Shown here: piece after piece, positions 1 through 8,502 of the stretch | Position numbering within the stretch: the stretch's first letter is position 1 | How the letters are laid out: every line of letters begins with the position of its first letter | DNA from: Methylibium sp. | GTDB taxonomy: Bacteria; Pseudomonadota; Gammaproteobacteria; Burkholderiales; Burkholderiaceae_C | Assembly (NCBI RefSeq): GCF_013817345.1 | Contig: NZ_JACDCW010000037.1 | Location: forward strand, 1-33,401 | Direction of reading: 5' to 3' | Length of the DNA stretch: 33,401 nucleotides | The notes under the pieces: model-generated | Databases searched by the model: none | The model's input: the letters and a program-made list of their open reading frames with translations, nothing else | Told to the model about the DNA's origin: nothing | Translations under genes and position numbers: made by a program

Positions 1-175
1 GCGTGGGCGAGTGACCATCGGTGTGTCTCCCCTGCGCCTTGCCTCCGCATTCGGTAGTGAACAGCGGCCCGGGCGCTGCCTCAATCTACGTCGCGAGCGT
101 GGCGCTGGCCGTCCCTAACTACGGATGCGAAGCAGGGGGGTGAACACGCTCCCGTCGAGGCGGGACGCAGCTTCG

Positions 176-1471
176 TCAGGGCGGGGCGCTTGCGGCTGTG
201 GGGGCGGGTGAAGTCGAGGCGGCTGATGCGGCTGATGCAGCCGATGCAGCCGATGCAGCCGATGCAGCCGATGCAGCCGATGCGGCCGATGCGGCCGATG
301 CGGCCGATGCGGCCGATGGAGCGGATCGAGCCGACGGCGCCGATGCCGCACCGGTCGCCCGCAGCTCGATTTCGCGCGCCAGGAAGGGCGCACGCCGCAT
401 CGATTCGAGCGCGCCGCGAACGCCCGCTTCGTCCTTCTCGCGCAGCGCTTCGGCCAGCTCGTGCGAGGCGTCGCCGCGCAGCAGCGCGTACTTGCGCAGG
501 ATCTCCAGGGTTGCCGCCGAGGGCGCCGCCGGGTCGAGACTGATCGCCGAAAGCTCCTCGAAGCTGGATTGGTATTCGCGCGACACATCGGCGTCGATGC
601 GCCCGGCCAGCTCGTCGAAGGATTGGCTCTGGCTGCGTCCAGCCTCGAAGATGGATTGCCAGCGCGCGCCGATGCGCTCGTCGGTGTCCAGGAACTCGCG
701 GATCGCCTCGCGCGCCTGCAACTCCTCGCCGAGCCGGTAGCGCGGCGCCGGAATCTCGATCACCAGCACGGCCAGCGTGCCCGCGAGCAGGGCGCCGGCC
801 AGCCAGCGCGGGCGCGTGCGCAGCGGGTGCGCGGCCGAGAGCGGGCGTGCCAGCGCAATGCCGAGCAGCGCGCCGGCCCCGAGGCCGCCGATGTGTGCCG
901 CGTTGTCGATGCCCGGAATCACGAAACCGAGCGCGAGGGTTGCCACCGAAAACACGATGACCCCGCCGAACAGCCAGCGAAACTCGAACGGATCGACCCG
1001 GCTGCGCTCGCGCGCCAGGCACACCAGCAGGGCACCGTACACGCCGAACACCGCGCCGGATGCGCCGCCCGAGACGGCCCGTTCGCCCTGCACCACGAGC
1101 GACAGCAAGTTGCCCGCGACGCCGCTGCCCAGATAGATGAAGGCAAATCGCCCGTGCCCGTACAGGCGCTCGACCAGCCGGCCCCCGTCCCACAGCGCCC
1201 ACATGTTCATGGCAAGGTGAAGCACGCCAAAGTGCAGGAACATCGCCGAGCCGAGCCGCCACCATTGCCCGTCCTTGGTGGCGGGGCCGAAATTGGCACC
1301 CCAGGTGAGCTGCACGTCGTTCGGCGCGTGCCACAGACCCGCACCGAAGGCCAGCATGACGGCGAACACCGCCACGTTGGTGACCACCAGCGCAAGCGTT
1401 GCGGGCGTCAGCCGCGCGGGGCTGCGCCACAGGTCGGCCAAGCTGGGCAGGGGCGACGGGGGAGGGCTCAT
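176..1471 (-). CDS. Rhomboid family intramembrane serine protease with low-complexity Ala/Ser C-terminal tail
   Basis: ORF 176..1540; internal ATG at 1471 (MSPPPSPLPSLADLW) preferred. Motifs HFGVLHLAMNMWALWDGG, GASGAVFG (catalytic Ser) and NAAHIGGLGAG (catalytic His), with multiple TM segments. Confidence 0.9.
   Translation of the reverse strand: MSPPPSPLPSLADLWRSPARLTPATLALVVTNVAVFAVMLAFGAGLWHAPNDVQLTWGANFGPATKDGQWWRLGSAMFLHFGVLHLAMNMWALWDGGRLVERLYGHGRFAFIYLGSGVAGNLLSLVVQGERAVSGGASGAVFGVYGALLVCLARERSRVDPFEFRWLFGGVIVFSVATLALGFVIPGIDNAAHIGGLGAGALLGIALARPLSAAHPLRTRPRWLAGALLAGTLAVLVIEIPAPRYRLGEELQAREAIREFLDTDERIGARWQSIFEAGRSQSQSFDELAGRIDADVSREYQSSFEELSAISLDPAAPSAATLEILRKYALLRGDASHELAEALREKDEAGVRGALESMRRAPFLAREIELRATGAASAPSARSAPSAASAASAASAASAASAASAASAASAASAASAASTSPAPTAASAPP
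221..319. repeat. 9-bp tandem repeat, 11 units (ggctgatgc x2, agccgatgc x5, ggccgatgc x3, ggccgatgg x1)
   Basis: Read directly from sequence. In frame with the rhomboid gene; encodes (Ala-Ser-Ala)n on the minus strand. Confidence 0.95.
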
Positions 1472-1670
1472 GCAGGAAGTGGGACACGCACCATGGCAGC
1501 GAGTGCCGTGCGCAGGGGCACCGGCATGCAAAAAGGGCATGGTAAGCGGCTGCTCATGCTGGTCGTCTGCGTCGGCATGCCCTTGGCGTGGGCCGTCTGC
1601 CTTTGTGCCGCGGGCAATAAGAAATGTGTGTAGTCGCCGCTGTGGCGAACGTCGACCCCGGGGAAGCTGC

Positions 1671-2672
1671 TTATTCCCGGTTGCCGCTGGCAGCGCGGCC
1701 CGCTAGTGCGCGCAGGCGCCACTCCCGCGGCGCGCAGCCGTAGCGTCGCTGGAAACTGCGGCTGAAGTGCGCCGCATCGCTGAAGCCGTGGCCGTAGGCG
1801 ATTTCGGTGATGGTGTGCGCGGCGCGGCGCGGGTCTTGCAGCGCCTGCCGGCAGGCGGCCAGGCGCTCGGACCAGATCCAGCGCTCCAGCGTGCTGCCCT
1901 CGTTGCGAAACAGCTTGTGCAGGTAGCTCTTCGACAGCCCGAGAGCCTGCGCGATGCCGCCGACCGACAGGCCCGGATCGCTCAAGTGCCCCGAGGCATG
2001 CGCCTTGATGCGGGCGAGTTGCCGGCCGGCGCCGGGCGCTCGGTCCGCCTGCACGGCGGCGCCGTCGTGCAGGCCGCGCAGTCCGCCGGTCAGTACGCTG
2101 AGGATGCCCTCGGATACATCGGCGGCGGCGCGCGGGTCGAGCGTGCCCGTGCCGTTGCAGGTCTCTCGCACCATCTGCGCGAGCAAACGCGCCGGCAGCG
2201 AATCCGCGGCAACGGCACGTGCGGTCAATTGGTCGCAGCCCGGCAGCCGCTCGCACAGGCTCGCGCGGGGAATACGCAGCACCGCCTGCTGGTAGTCCTG
2301 CTCGAGCAGCAGTTCGTAGGATCGGCGCGTGTCGTAGATGCTGAACTGCCCGGGCGAGAGCAGCGCCTCGCGCCCGTCCTGCGTGACCCGGCAATGGCCT
2401 TCGAGCTGCAGGCTGACAAGAAAGAACGCCTCGCCGGCCCGCCCCGCTTGCCGCTGCGAGCGGGTTACCCTCTTGCGGTGGTGACCGGCCGAAAGGATGC
2501 GCGTGAGCGCCAGGTCGGCCACGTCGCGGTTGAGCATCGAGGCGTCGAAGCCTTCGGGGTCGAGCACCTTGAAGCCCGATTCCACGAAGCGGTCGGAGAC
2601 GGCCTGGGTCCAGCCCGCCACCCGCAGTTCCGGCGGCAAGCTCAAAGTGGAGAACGCTCTGTCAAACCCCAT
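1671..2672 (-). CDS. AraC family transcriptional regulator (AraC-binding-like N-terminal domain)
   Basis: C-terminal double HTH: LSVGGIAQALGLSKSYLHKLFRNEG...ITEIAYGHGFSDAAHFSRSFQRRYGCAPREWR. Confidence 0.92.
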   Translation of the reverse strand: MGFDRAFSTLSLPPELRVAGWTQAVSDRFVESGFKVLDPEGFDASMLNRDVADLALTRILSAGHHRKRVTRSQRQAGRAGEAFFLVSLQLEGHCRVTQDGREALLSPGQFSIYDTRRSYELLLEQDYQQAVLRIPRASLCERLPGCDQLTARAVAADSLPARLLAQMVRETCNGTGTLDPRAAADVSEGILSVLTGGLRGLHDGAAVQADRAPGAGRQLARIKAHASGHLSDPGLSVGGIAQALGLSKSYLHKLFRNEGSTLERWIWSERLAACRQALQDPRRAAHTITEIAYGHGFSDAAHFSRSFQRRYGCAPREWRLRALAGRAASGNRE

Positions 2673-2803
2673 CGTTGTTCAGTCTTGTGGATTCGTCAAT
2701 GTCTTGCGGTGCGCTGGCGGACAAGCGCAGGTGTACCGGCAGGCAAGACGCCGCAGCGTCCAGGTGTCAAGCTCACGCATTGTGTTCACGATGGATACCC
2801 GCA

Positions 2804-3823
2804 ATGAGTTCTGACGAGCAGCTTCAGGAGTGGCGGCAGATCGCGCTGAAACTCGAGGCGGAGGTGGGCAAGGCGGTGATCGGCCAGCCGGACACCATCC
2901 GCCTGATCAACGTGGCCACTTTCGCGCGGGGCCACGTGCTGCTCGAAGGCGACGTGGGCGTCGGCAAGACCACCGTGCTGCGCGCCTTTGCCCGTGCCAT
3001 CGGTGGTGACTTCGAGCGGGTGGAGGGCACGGTCGATCTGATGCCGGGCGACCTGATCTATCACACCTATGTCGATGCCGAGGGCAAGCCGCGCATCGAC
3101 CCGGGCCCGCTGCTGCGCCACGGCGAGCGGCTGACTACCTTCTTCTTCAACGAGATCAACCGGGCCCGGCCGCAGGTGCAGTCGCTGCTGCTGCGCGCCA
3201 TGGCCGAGCGCACGGTGTCGGCCTTCAACCGCGAGTACCGCTTCCCGCACATGACGGTGTTCGCCGACCGCAACAAGGTTGAGAAGGAAGAGACCTTCGA
3301 GCTGGCCTCCGCCGCGCGTGACCGCTTCATGTTCGAGCTGAACATGGCCAAGCCGACCGATCGTGCCGTCCGCAAGGCGCTGGTGTTCGAGACGGCCTAT
3401 CACGACGCCGACGCGCTGATCGACACGGTGCCTGCGGCCATGCTGCCCTGGGACCGGCTCAACGCGATCGGCGCGCTGATCCAGAAAAGCGTGCGCAGCA
3501 GCGAGACCATCGAGCGCTACGTGCTCGACGTGTGGGAGGCGAGCGAGACGCCGCTGGCCTTCGGTGTGCGGCTGGAAGGCGTGGACATGAAGCGGCTCAT
3601 CCTGGCCGGCGCCAGCCCGCGCGGCATGAGTGCGCTGATGCGCGCGTCGCGCGTGGTGGCCTGGCTGAATGGCCGCACGCACCTCGAGCCGGACGACATA
3701 CGCTCGGTGCTGCCCTCGGTGCTCGGCCACCGGATCTTCTTCACGCCGGTGTACGAGCTGCGCCGGGCCGAACTGTCCGACGCGCTGGTCGAGAAGATCA
3801 TGGACAAGGTCGCCGCACCTTGA
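2804..3823 (+). CDS. mxaR: MoxR-family AAA ATPase (MxaR-like)
   Basis: ORF 2675..3823, ATG at 2804 (MSSDEQLQEW). Walker A GDVGVGKTT; Walker-B-like FFFNEINRA; first gene of an R-S-A-C-K-L-like operon. Confidence 0.85.
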   Translation: MSSDEQLQEWRQIALKLEAEVGKAVIGQPDTIRLINVATFARGHVLLEGDVGVGKTTVLRAFARAIGGDFERVEGTVDLMPGDLIYHTYVDAEGKPRIDPGPLLRHGERLTTFFFNEINRARPQVQSLLLRAMAERTVSAFNREYRFPHMTVFADRNKVEKEETFELASAARDRFMFELNMAKPTDRAVRKALVFETAYHDADALIDTVPAAMLPWDRLNAIGALIQKSVRSSETIERYVLDVWEASETPLAFGVRLEGVDMKRLILAGASPRGMSALMRASRVVAWLNGRTHLEPDDIRSVLPSVLGHRIFFTPVYELRRAELSDALVEKIMDKVAAP

Positions 3824-3872
3824 ACTCGAACCGCACCGTAGCTGAAGGCAGGGCCGTGCGCCCCTCACCCCC

Positions 3873-3895
3873 ATCCTCTCCCAAAGGGAGAGGAT
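3873..3895. repeat. Perfect 10-bp inverted repeat (atcctctccc-aaa-gggagaggat) inside a candidate dispersed intergenic element (about 3861-3896)
   Basis: Read directly. Preceded by cccctcaccccc, resembling the common 'CCCTCACCCC..CCCTCTCCC..GGGAGAGGG' intergenic repeats of proteobacterial genomes. Confidence 0.75.
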
Positions 3896-3914
3896 ACCGT
3901 TCTTCCCGGGCAGC

Positions 3915-4805
3915 ATGACCGCCGCGGCTGAATTCCACTACCGCCTGCCGGCCAGCTTCGGCGGCTACCGGCCCGGCGCGCACAAGGGCACGAGCCTGGG
4001 CGCCGGGCAGGGCTTCGCAGCGCATAAGCGCCTGTTCGACCATCCCGATCCGCGCCGCCTGGACCTGCGCGCCAGCGTGCGCGACGTGCGCCAGGAGTGG
4101 CTGGTGCGCATCCAGCGCCAGCGGGTCGCGGTGCCGGTAAATGCGGTGGTCGATGTGTCGGCGTCGATGCACTTCGGCGCGGCACGCAGCAAGCTCGAGG
4201 TCGCGGCCGATTTCGTGGAAGCGCTGGGCAGCAGCGCCTTTCGCGCCGGCGACGCGTGCGGTCTTCTTGCCTTCGACCATGCCGAGCGCGAGGACCTCTT
4301 CATGCCGGCGCGCCACAGCCGCGGCGCCGGCTTCGTGATGGGGCAGTTGCTTCGCGATTGCACCGCGGATGACGATGCCGCGAGCAACCCGCAAAAGGCG
4401 GGCAACCGCGGTGGCATCGACGGACTGCGGCCAGCGGTCGCGCGCCTGGCAGGGCGCAAGGGCCTGGTGTTTCTGGTGTCCGATTTCCACTGGCCGCTGG
4501 CCGGCCTGGACGCCGTGCTCGAACTGCTCGCGCCGGCCTGCGTAGTGCCCATGGTCGCCTGGGACCCCGCTGAAACCGAACCCCCGGACGCGCAGGCGCT
4601 GGTGGCCGTGAGCGATGCTGAGACCGGCGTGCGCCGCAGTTTGTGGATGCGTGAATCGCTGCGCAGCGAATGGCGCGCCGGAGTCGCCGCGCGCCGGGAT
4701 GAGTTGCGCACGCTGTTCGAAGGGCGCGGGCTGGAACCTTTCTATTTGCACGGCGCGTTCGACGGCGAAGGGCTGACACGCCATTTCCTGGAGGCCGTGG
4801 CGTGA
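3915..4805 (+). CDS. mxaS: DUF58 / VWA-like protein (MxaS-like)
   Basis: PGAHKGTSLGAGQGFAAHKRL and VNAVVDVSASMHFG (DxSxS); follows the moxR gene. Confidence 0.8.
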   Translation: MTAAAEFHYRLPASFGGYRPGAHKGTSLGAGQGFAAHKRLFDHPDPRRLDLRASVRDVRQEWLVRIQRQRVAVPVNAVVDVSASMHFGAARSKLEVAADFVEALGSSAFRAGDACGLLAFDHAEREDLFMPARHSRGAGFVMGQLLRDCTADDDAASNPQKAGNRGGIDGLRPAVARLAGRKGLVFLVSDFHWPLAGLDAVLELLAPACVVPMVAWDPAETEPPDAQALVAVSDAETGVRRSLWMRESLRSEWRAGVAARRDELRTLFEGRGLEPFYLHGAFDGEGLTRHFLEAVA

Positions 4806-5890
4806 GACACAGCACGCACTTCCATTTGGCGCCGGAAAGCCTTTCTTCTTCGAAGCATCGCGAGAAGGCGAGCCGGGCTGCTCTTCACTACCTCGGTCTG
4901 CTGGCTATTACCTCGGCGATCAGCCTCGGTCCGACGGCGCAAGTGCGTGCGCAGCCAGTTGCCGCTGATGCGCCGGGAAGTGCGGCGTCGGGTACCGACA
5001 GCGGACCGGTCGGCAGCGAAGCTGCCGCCGCGTCTGCCGCGTCAGCTGCCTTGAAGCCACTGGGATCCGCTGGCACGCCGGCCATCATCGAACAACCGCG
5101 CAGCTTCGGGCACATGCTCGGCGACGTGCTGACGCAGCGTGTCCTGCTCGAACACGCCGGCCGCTCGCTCGAGCCGGCCGCCCCGCCGGCCGCGGACCGC
5201 GTTGGCCTGTGGCTCGAACGCCGCCCGGCGCACATCGAAACCGACGGCGAAGGACAGCGCTGGCTCGCGATCGACTACCAGATCATCAACGCCCCGCGTG
5301 CGCTCATGAGCGTTCCCCTGCCGGCGCTGACGATCGCCACGAACTCGGGTGTCACGCTCGCCGTGCCGGCCTGGCCGATCAGCATCGGTCCCCTGACGCC
5401 GGAGGCGGTGTTCGGCCAGGGCGAGCTGCAGCCGCTGCGCCCCGATCGACCGGTCGCCGCCTTGCCCACGGCCAACGTCCAGCGGCAGTTCCTCGCCGCG
5501 CTGGCTGCGCTCGGCGCGGTGCTGCTCACCTGGCTGGGCTGGTGGGCCTGGCGCAACGCGCGTGAGGCTCACCGCCTGCCGTTTGCGCGCGCGCGGCAGG
5601 AACTGAAGCATCTGCAGCGAGCCCATCGCGGCCAACCGCTCGGCGCCATCCCCGACGCCTGGCTGGCGATGCACCGCGCCCTCAATGCCACCGCCGGGCG
5701 GGTGGTGCATCAGGCCAGCTTGCCCCGGCTGCTGGTCGAGGCGCCGCATCTGCGGCCGCTGGCCGAGCGGCTGGAAGACTTCTATCGCCAGTCGGCCGCG
5801 CGCTTCTTCGCCGACCGGCCGACCGCGCCGTACGAACTGCTCGAGCTGTGCCGCGAATTGCGGCAGGCCGAGCAGCGCCACGCGCGCTAG
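4802..5890 (+). CDS. mxaA: MxaA-like membrane protein (signal/TM segments, DUF4381-like C-terminal region)
   Basis: GTG start overlapping the mxaS stop (GTGA). TM segment FLAALAALGAVLLTWLGWWAWRNA; position between the DUF58 and VWA genes. Confidence 0.65.
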   Translation: MRHSTHFHLAPESLSSSKHREKASRAALHYLGLLAITSAISLGPTAQVRAQPVAADAPGSAASGTDSGPVGSEAAAASAASAALKPLGSAGTPAIIEQPRSFGHMLGDVLTQRVLLEHAGRSLEPAAPPAADRVGLWLERRPAHIETDGEGQRWLAIDYQIINAPRALMSVPLPALTIATNSGVTLAVPAWPISIGPLTPEAVFGQGELQPLRPDRPVAALPTANVQRQFLAALAALGAVLLTWLGWWAWRNAREAHRLPFARARQELKHLQRAHRGQPLGAIPDAWLAMHRALNATAGRVVHQASLPRLLVEAPHLRPLAERLEDFYRQSAARFFADRPTAPYELLELCRELRQAEQRHAR

Positions 5891-5912
5891 CCGGCATCGG
5901 GACCAAGACGCG

Positions 5913-6938
5913 ATGCACCTGGATTTCGCCCAGCCCTGGTTGCTGCTCCTGCTGCCGCTGGCCCTGCTGCCGCTGCTGCGCCGGCGCAGCGACACGCTGG
6001 TGTTCTCCTACCTCGCCTGGCTGCCTGACGACCGCGTCGGCCGCATCGTCGGTTTTCTCTGGCGCGCATTTGCCGTCACGGCGATGGCGGCCATCGTGAT
6101 CGGCCTGGCCGGGCCGGGGCAGTCCGGCACGCAGGTGCTGCGCACCGGCCGCGGCGCCGAAGTGCTGATCCTCATGGACCGCAGCTCCAGCATGGACGCG
6201 GTGGTCCACCTCAATGCGCCGGCCGTTGCGGGGGGCTTCTCCGTGACCGAATCGAAAAGCGAGATCGTGCGCAAGCTGCTCGCCGACTTCGTGGCCAAGC
6301 GGCCCGACGATCGCTTCGCTTTCATGGCCTTCAGCACCAGCCCGATGCCGGCGGTGCCCTTCACCCAGAACGGCAAGGTGATCCAGTCGGCGCTGGCGGC
6401 CACCGGCATCGGCCGCGGCCTGCCCGACACGCACATGGGCAGTGCGCTGCTGGCGGCGATCCGCGAATTCGAGGGCCGGGCCTATTCGGGCAGCCGCATC
6501 GTGCTGGTGGTGTCGGACGGCGGCGCGCAGCTCGACGAGACGACGCGCCAGCGTATCGAGGCCGGGCTGTCACGCGAGAAGATCGCGCTGTACTGGATCT
6601 ACATCCGCAGCGGGCCCAACTCGCCCAGCCTGACCGGCAACGGCAGCGGTGAGGCGCAAGGCATCTACGAGTCGGGCGAGGAGATGGCGTTGCACACCTT
6701 CTTCCTGTCGCTGCCCACGCCCTACCGGCTCTACCAGACCGACGACTCTGCCGCCATGGCCGCGGCGATGGCGGAGATCAACCGCCAGCAGAATTTTCCG
6801 CTGTCGTTCTACGAGCGCGTGCCGCGCGTGGACTGGAGCGCCGGCTTCTACGTGGCAGCGCTGCTGGCCTGCGCCGGGCTGCTCGTCTGCCGGTCGGTGC
6901 AATTGCAGAACTGGCGCGGCGCCCGGAGCGAGACATGA
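5913..6938 (+). CDS. mxaC: VWA domain membrane protein (MxaC-like)
   Basis: ORF 5685..6938, ATG at 5913 (MHLDFAQPWLLLLLPLALLPLLRRR). MIDAS LILMDRSSSMDAVV. Confidence 0.8.
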   Translation: MHLDFAQPWLLLLLPLALLPLLRRRSDTLVFSYLAWLPDDRVGRIVGFLWRAFAVTAMAAIVIGLAGPGQSGTQVLRTGRGAEVLILMDRSSSMDAVVHLNAPAVAGGFSVTESKSEIVRKLLADFVAKRPDDRFAFMAFSTSPMPAVPFTQNGKVIQSALAATGIGRGLPDTHMGSALLAAIREFEGRAYSGSRIVLVVSDGGAQLDETTRQRIEAGLSREKIALYWIYIRSGPNSPSLTGNGSGEAQGIYESGEEMALHTFFLSLPTPYRLYQTDDSAAMAAAMAEINRQQNFPLSFYERVPRVDWSAGFYVAALLACAGLLVCRSVQLQNWRGARSET

Positions 6939-7537
6939 GACGGCATTCGGTACACGGTTTTTTCGCGGTCGCGGCGCTGGTGTGCGCGGGCGTGGCGCTG
7001 GCTCAGGGCCTGCGGCTGCGCCAGACAATCACGCTCAACCAGCAGATCGCCGCCACCGCCGAGGCGCCGGTCGAGCCCGATGCCGCACCGGCCGCGCGCG
7101 ATGCACCTCGCGAGGTGCGGCTGGCGCGGGCGGTGAGCCTTTCCCGGGCGGGTGCCCACGACGCCGCCTTCAAGAGCTACAGCGGCCTGATCGAGCCGGG
7201 CCGCCCCGACGCCATCGGCCGGGAAGCGCTTTTCAACCTGGGCAACATGTACTTGCGCCAAGGCATGGGGCAGCCACCTGAGCCCGGCGACACCGCGACC
7301 GCGGCGGCGCCCGGCCTGCGCAGCGCTGCCGAGGCCTCGCCGCTGGTCGAGCTGGCCAAGCAGCGCTATCGCGACCTGCTGCGCATGAATCCCGACGATT
7401 GGGACGCCCGCTACAACCTCGAGCGCGCGCTGAGAGTCGCGCCCGAGGAGCAGCCGGCCTTTGCCGAAGACGAGAACGTGCCGGTCGAGCGGCGTCGCGT
7501 CCTTTTGCGCGGCATGGAGCCCGGAGACCTGCCTTGA
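6935..7537 (+). CDS. mxaK: MxaK-like protein (N-terminal membrane anchor, TPR-like)
   Basis: ATGA overlap with mxaC; ALFNLGNMYLRQGMGQ and RYRDLLRMNPDDWDARYNLERALR. Confidence 0.7.
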   Translation: MRRHSVHGFFAVAALVCAGVALAQGLRLRQTITLNQQIAATAEAPVEPDAAPAARDAPREVRLARAVSLSRAGAHDAAFKSYSGLIEPGRPDAIGREALFNLGNMYLRQGMGQPPEPGDTATAAAPGLRSAAEASPLVELAKQRYRDLLRMNPDDWDARYNLERALRVAPEEQPAFAEDENVPVERRRVLLRGMEPGDLP

Positions 7538-8502
7538 GCACCGAGGCTTCGCGCCTGCTGCGCCGGGCTCTGGGCTCGGTGCACACCCGGGCGCACTGGC
7601 CGATCAGTCTGGCCCTGGCGCTGCTGATCGCCGCCGTCTGGCTGCCGCCGGTGACGCTCGAGCGCTCGACCTGGAGCTACATGGTCACGTTCGACATCAC
7701 GCAGAGCATGAACGTGGACGACATGGTGGTGGGCGGCGTGCCCGCAACGCGCCTGGAGGCGGCGCGCGCCACCATGCGTGAGGCGCTGCGCCGGCTGCCC
7801 TGCGGCTCCAAGGTGGGCTGGTCGGTCTTTGCCGACTACCGCGTGATGCCGCTGCTGCTGCCGGTGGAGGTGTGCAGCCATTACGAGGAACTGCTCGCCG
7901 CGCTGGCGAAGATCGACGGCAGCATGCGCTGGGCCAATGCCAGCAACGTCGGCAAGGGCGTGAGCTGGACGCTGCGCACCGCGCTGGCCATCGGCGGCGA
8001 CACGGGCGTCGTGTTCTTCACCGATGGTCACGAATCGCCGCCGCTGCGCCCGCGCGAGTCGCCGCCCATCCACGACGTCACGCCGGGCGAGATCGGCGGC
8101 TGGGTGATCGGCGTGGGCGGCGACCTGCCGGCGCGCATTCCGCGCACCGATCGCGACGGCAACCCGGCCGGCTACTGGGCCGCGGCGGACGTCGTGCAAC
8201 GCTTCGAAGGCGGCAGCGGCACCGAACACGAGCACCTTTCGGAGCTGCGCGACAACCACCTGCAGGGCCTGGCCAAGCTGATGGGCATCGGTTATCAGCG
8301 GCTCGGCACCACGGCTTCACTGGGCAGCGCACTGCTCGATCCGGCGCTGGCGCGGCCCGAGCCGGTGGCGACCGATCTGCGCTGGCTGCCCGCGTTGCTC
8401 GCGCTGCTGCTGCTGGCCTGGCGCTTCGTGCCCGATACGGTGCTGCTGCGCCGCTGGCTGATGCGCCGGCGCGGCACCGGCAAGCCGGTCAGAGCGAACT
8501 GA
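7534..8502 (+). CDS. mxaL: VWA domain membrane protein (MxaL-like)
   Basis: Likely TTG start at 7534 overlapping the mxaK stop (TTGA). MIDAS-like [16 protein letters not shown]-terminal [18 protein letters not shown]. Track ORF starts upstream at 7399. Confidence 0.75.
   Translation: MSTEASRLLRRALGSVHTRAHWPISLALALLIAAVWLPPVTLERSTWSYMVTFDITQSMNVDDMVVGGVPATRLEAARATMREALRRLPCGSKVGWSVFADYRVMPLLLPVEVCSHYEELLAALAKIDGSMRWANASNVGKGVSWTLRTALAIGGDTGVVFFTDGHESPPLRPRESPPIHDVTPGEIGGWVIGVGGDLPARIPRTDRDGNPAGYWAAADVVQRFEGGSGTEHEHLSELRDNHLQGLAKLMGIGYQRLGTTASLGSALLDPALARPEPVATDLRWLPALLALLLLAWRFVPDTVLLRRWLMRRRGTGKPVRAN

Noticed and set aside
221-319. Possible CRISPR-like array
   Set aside because: 9-bp units are contiguous with no spacers; this is a coding microsatellite.
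81-1487. 468-aa minus-strand ORF with (IGR/IGC)n and 115..588 with (HRP/HRL)n
   Set aside because: Alternate-frame readings of the rhomboid gene; the 9-bp repeat stays open in every minus-strand frame.
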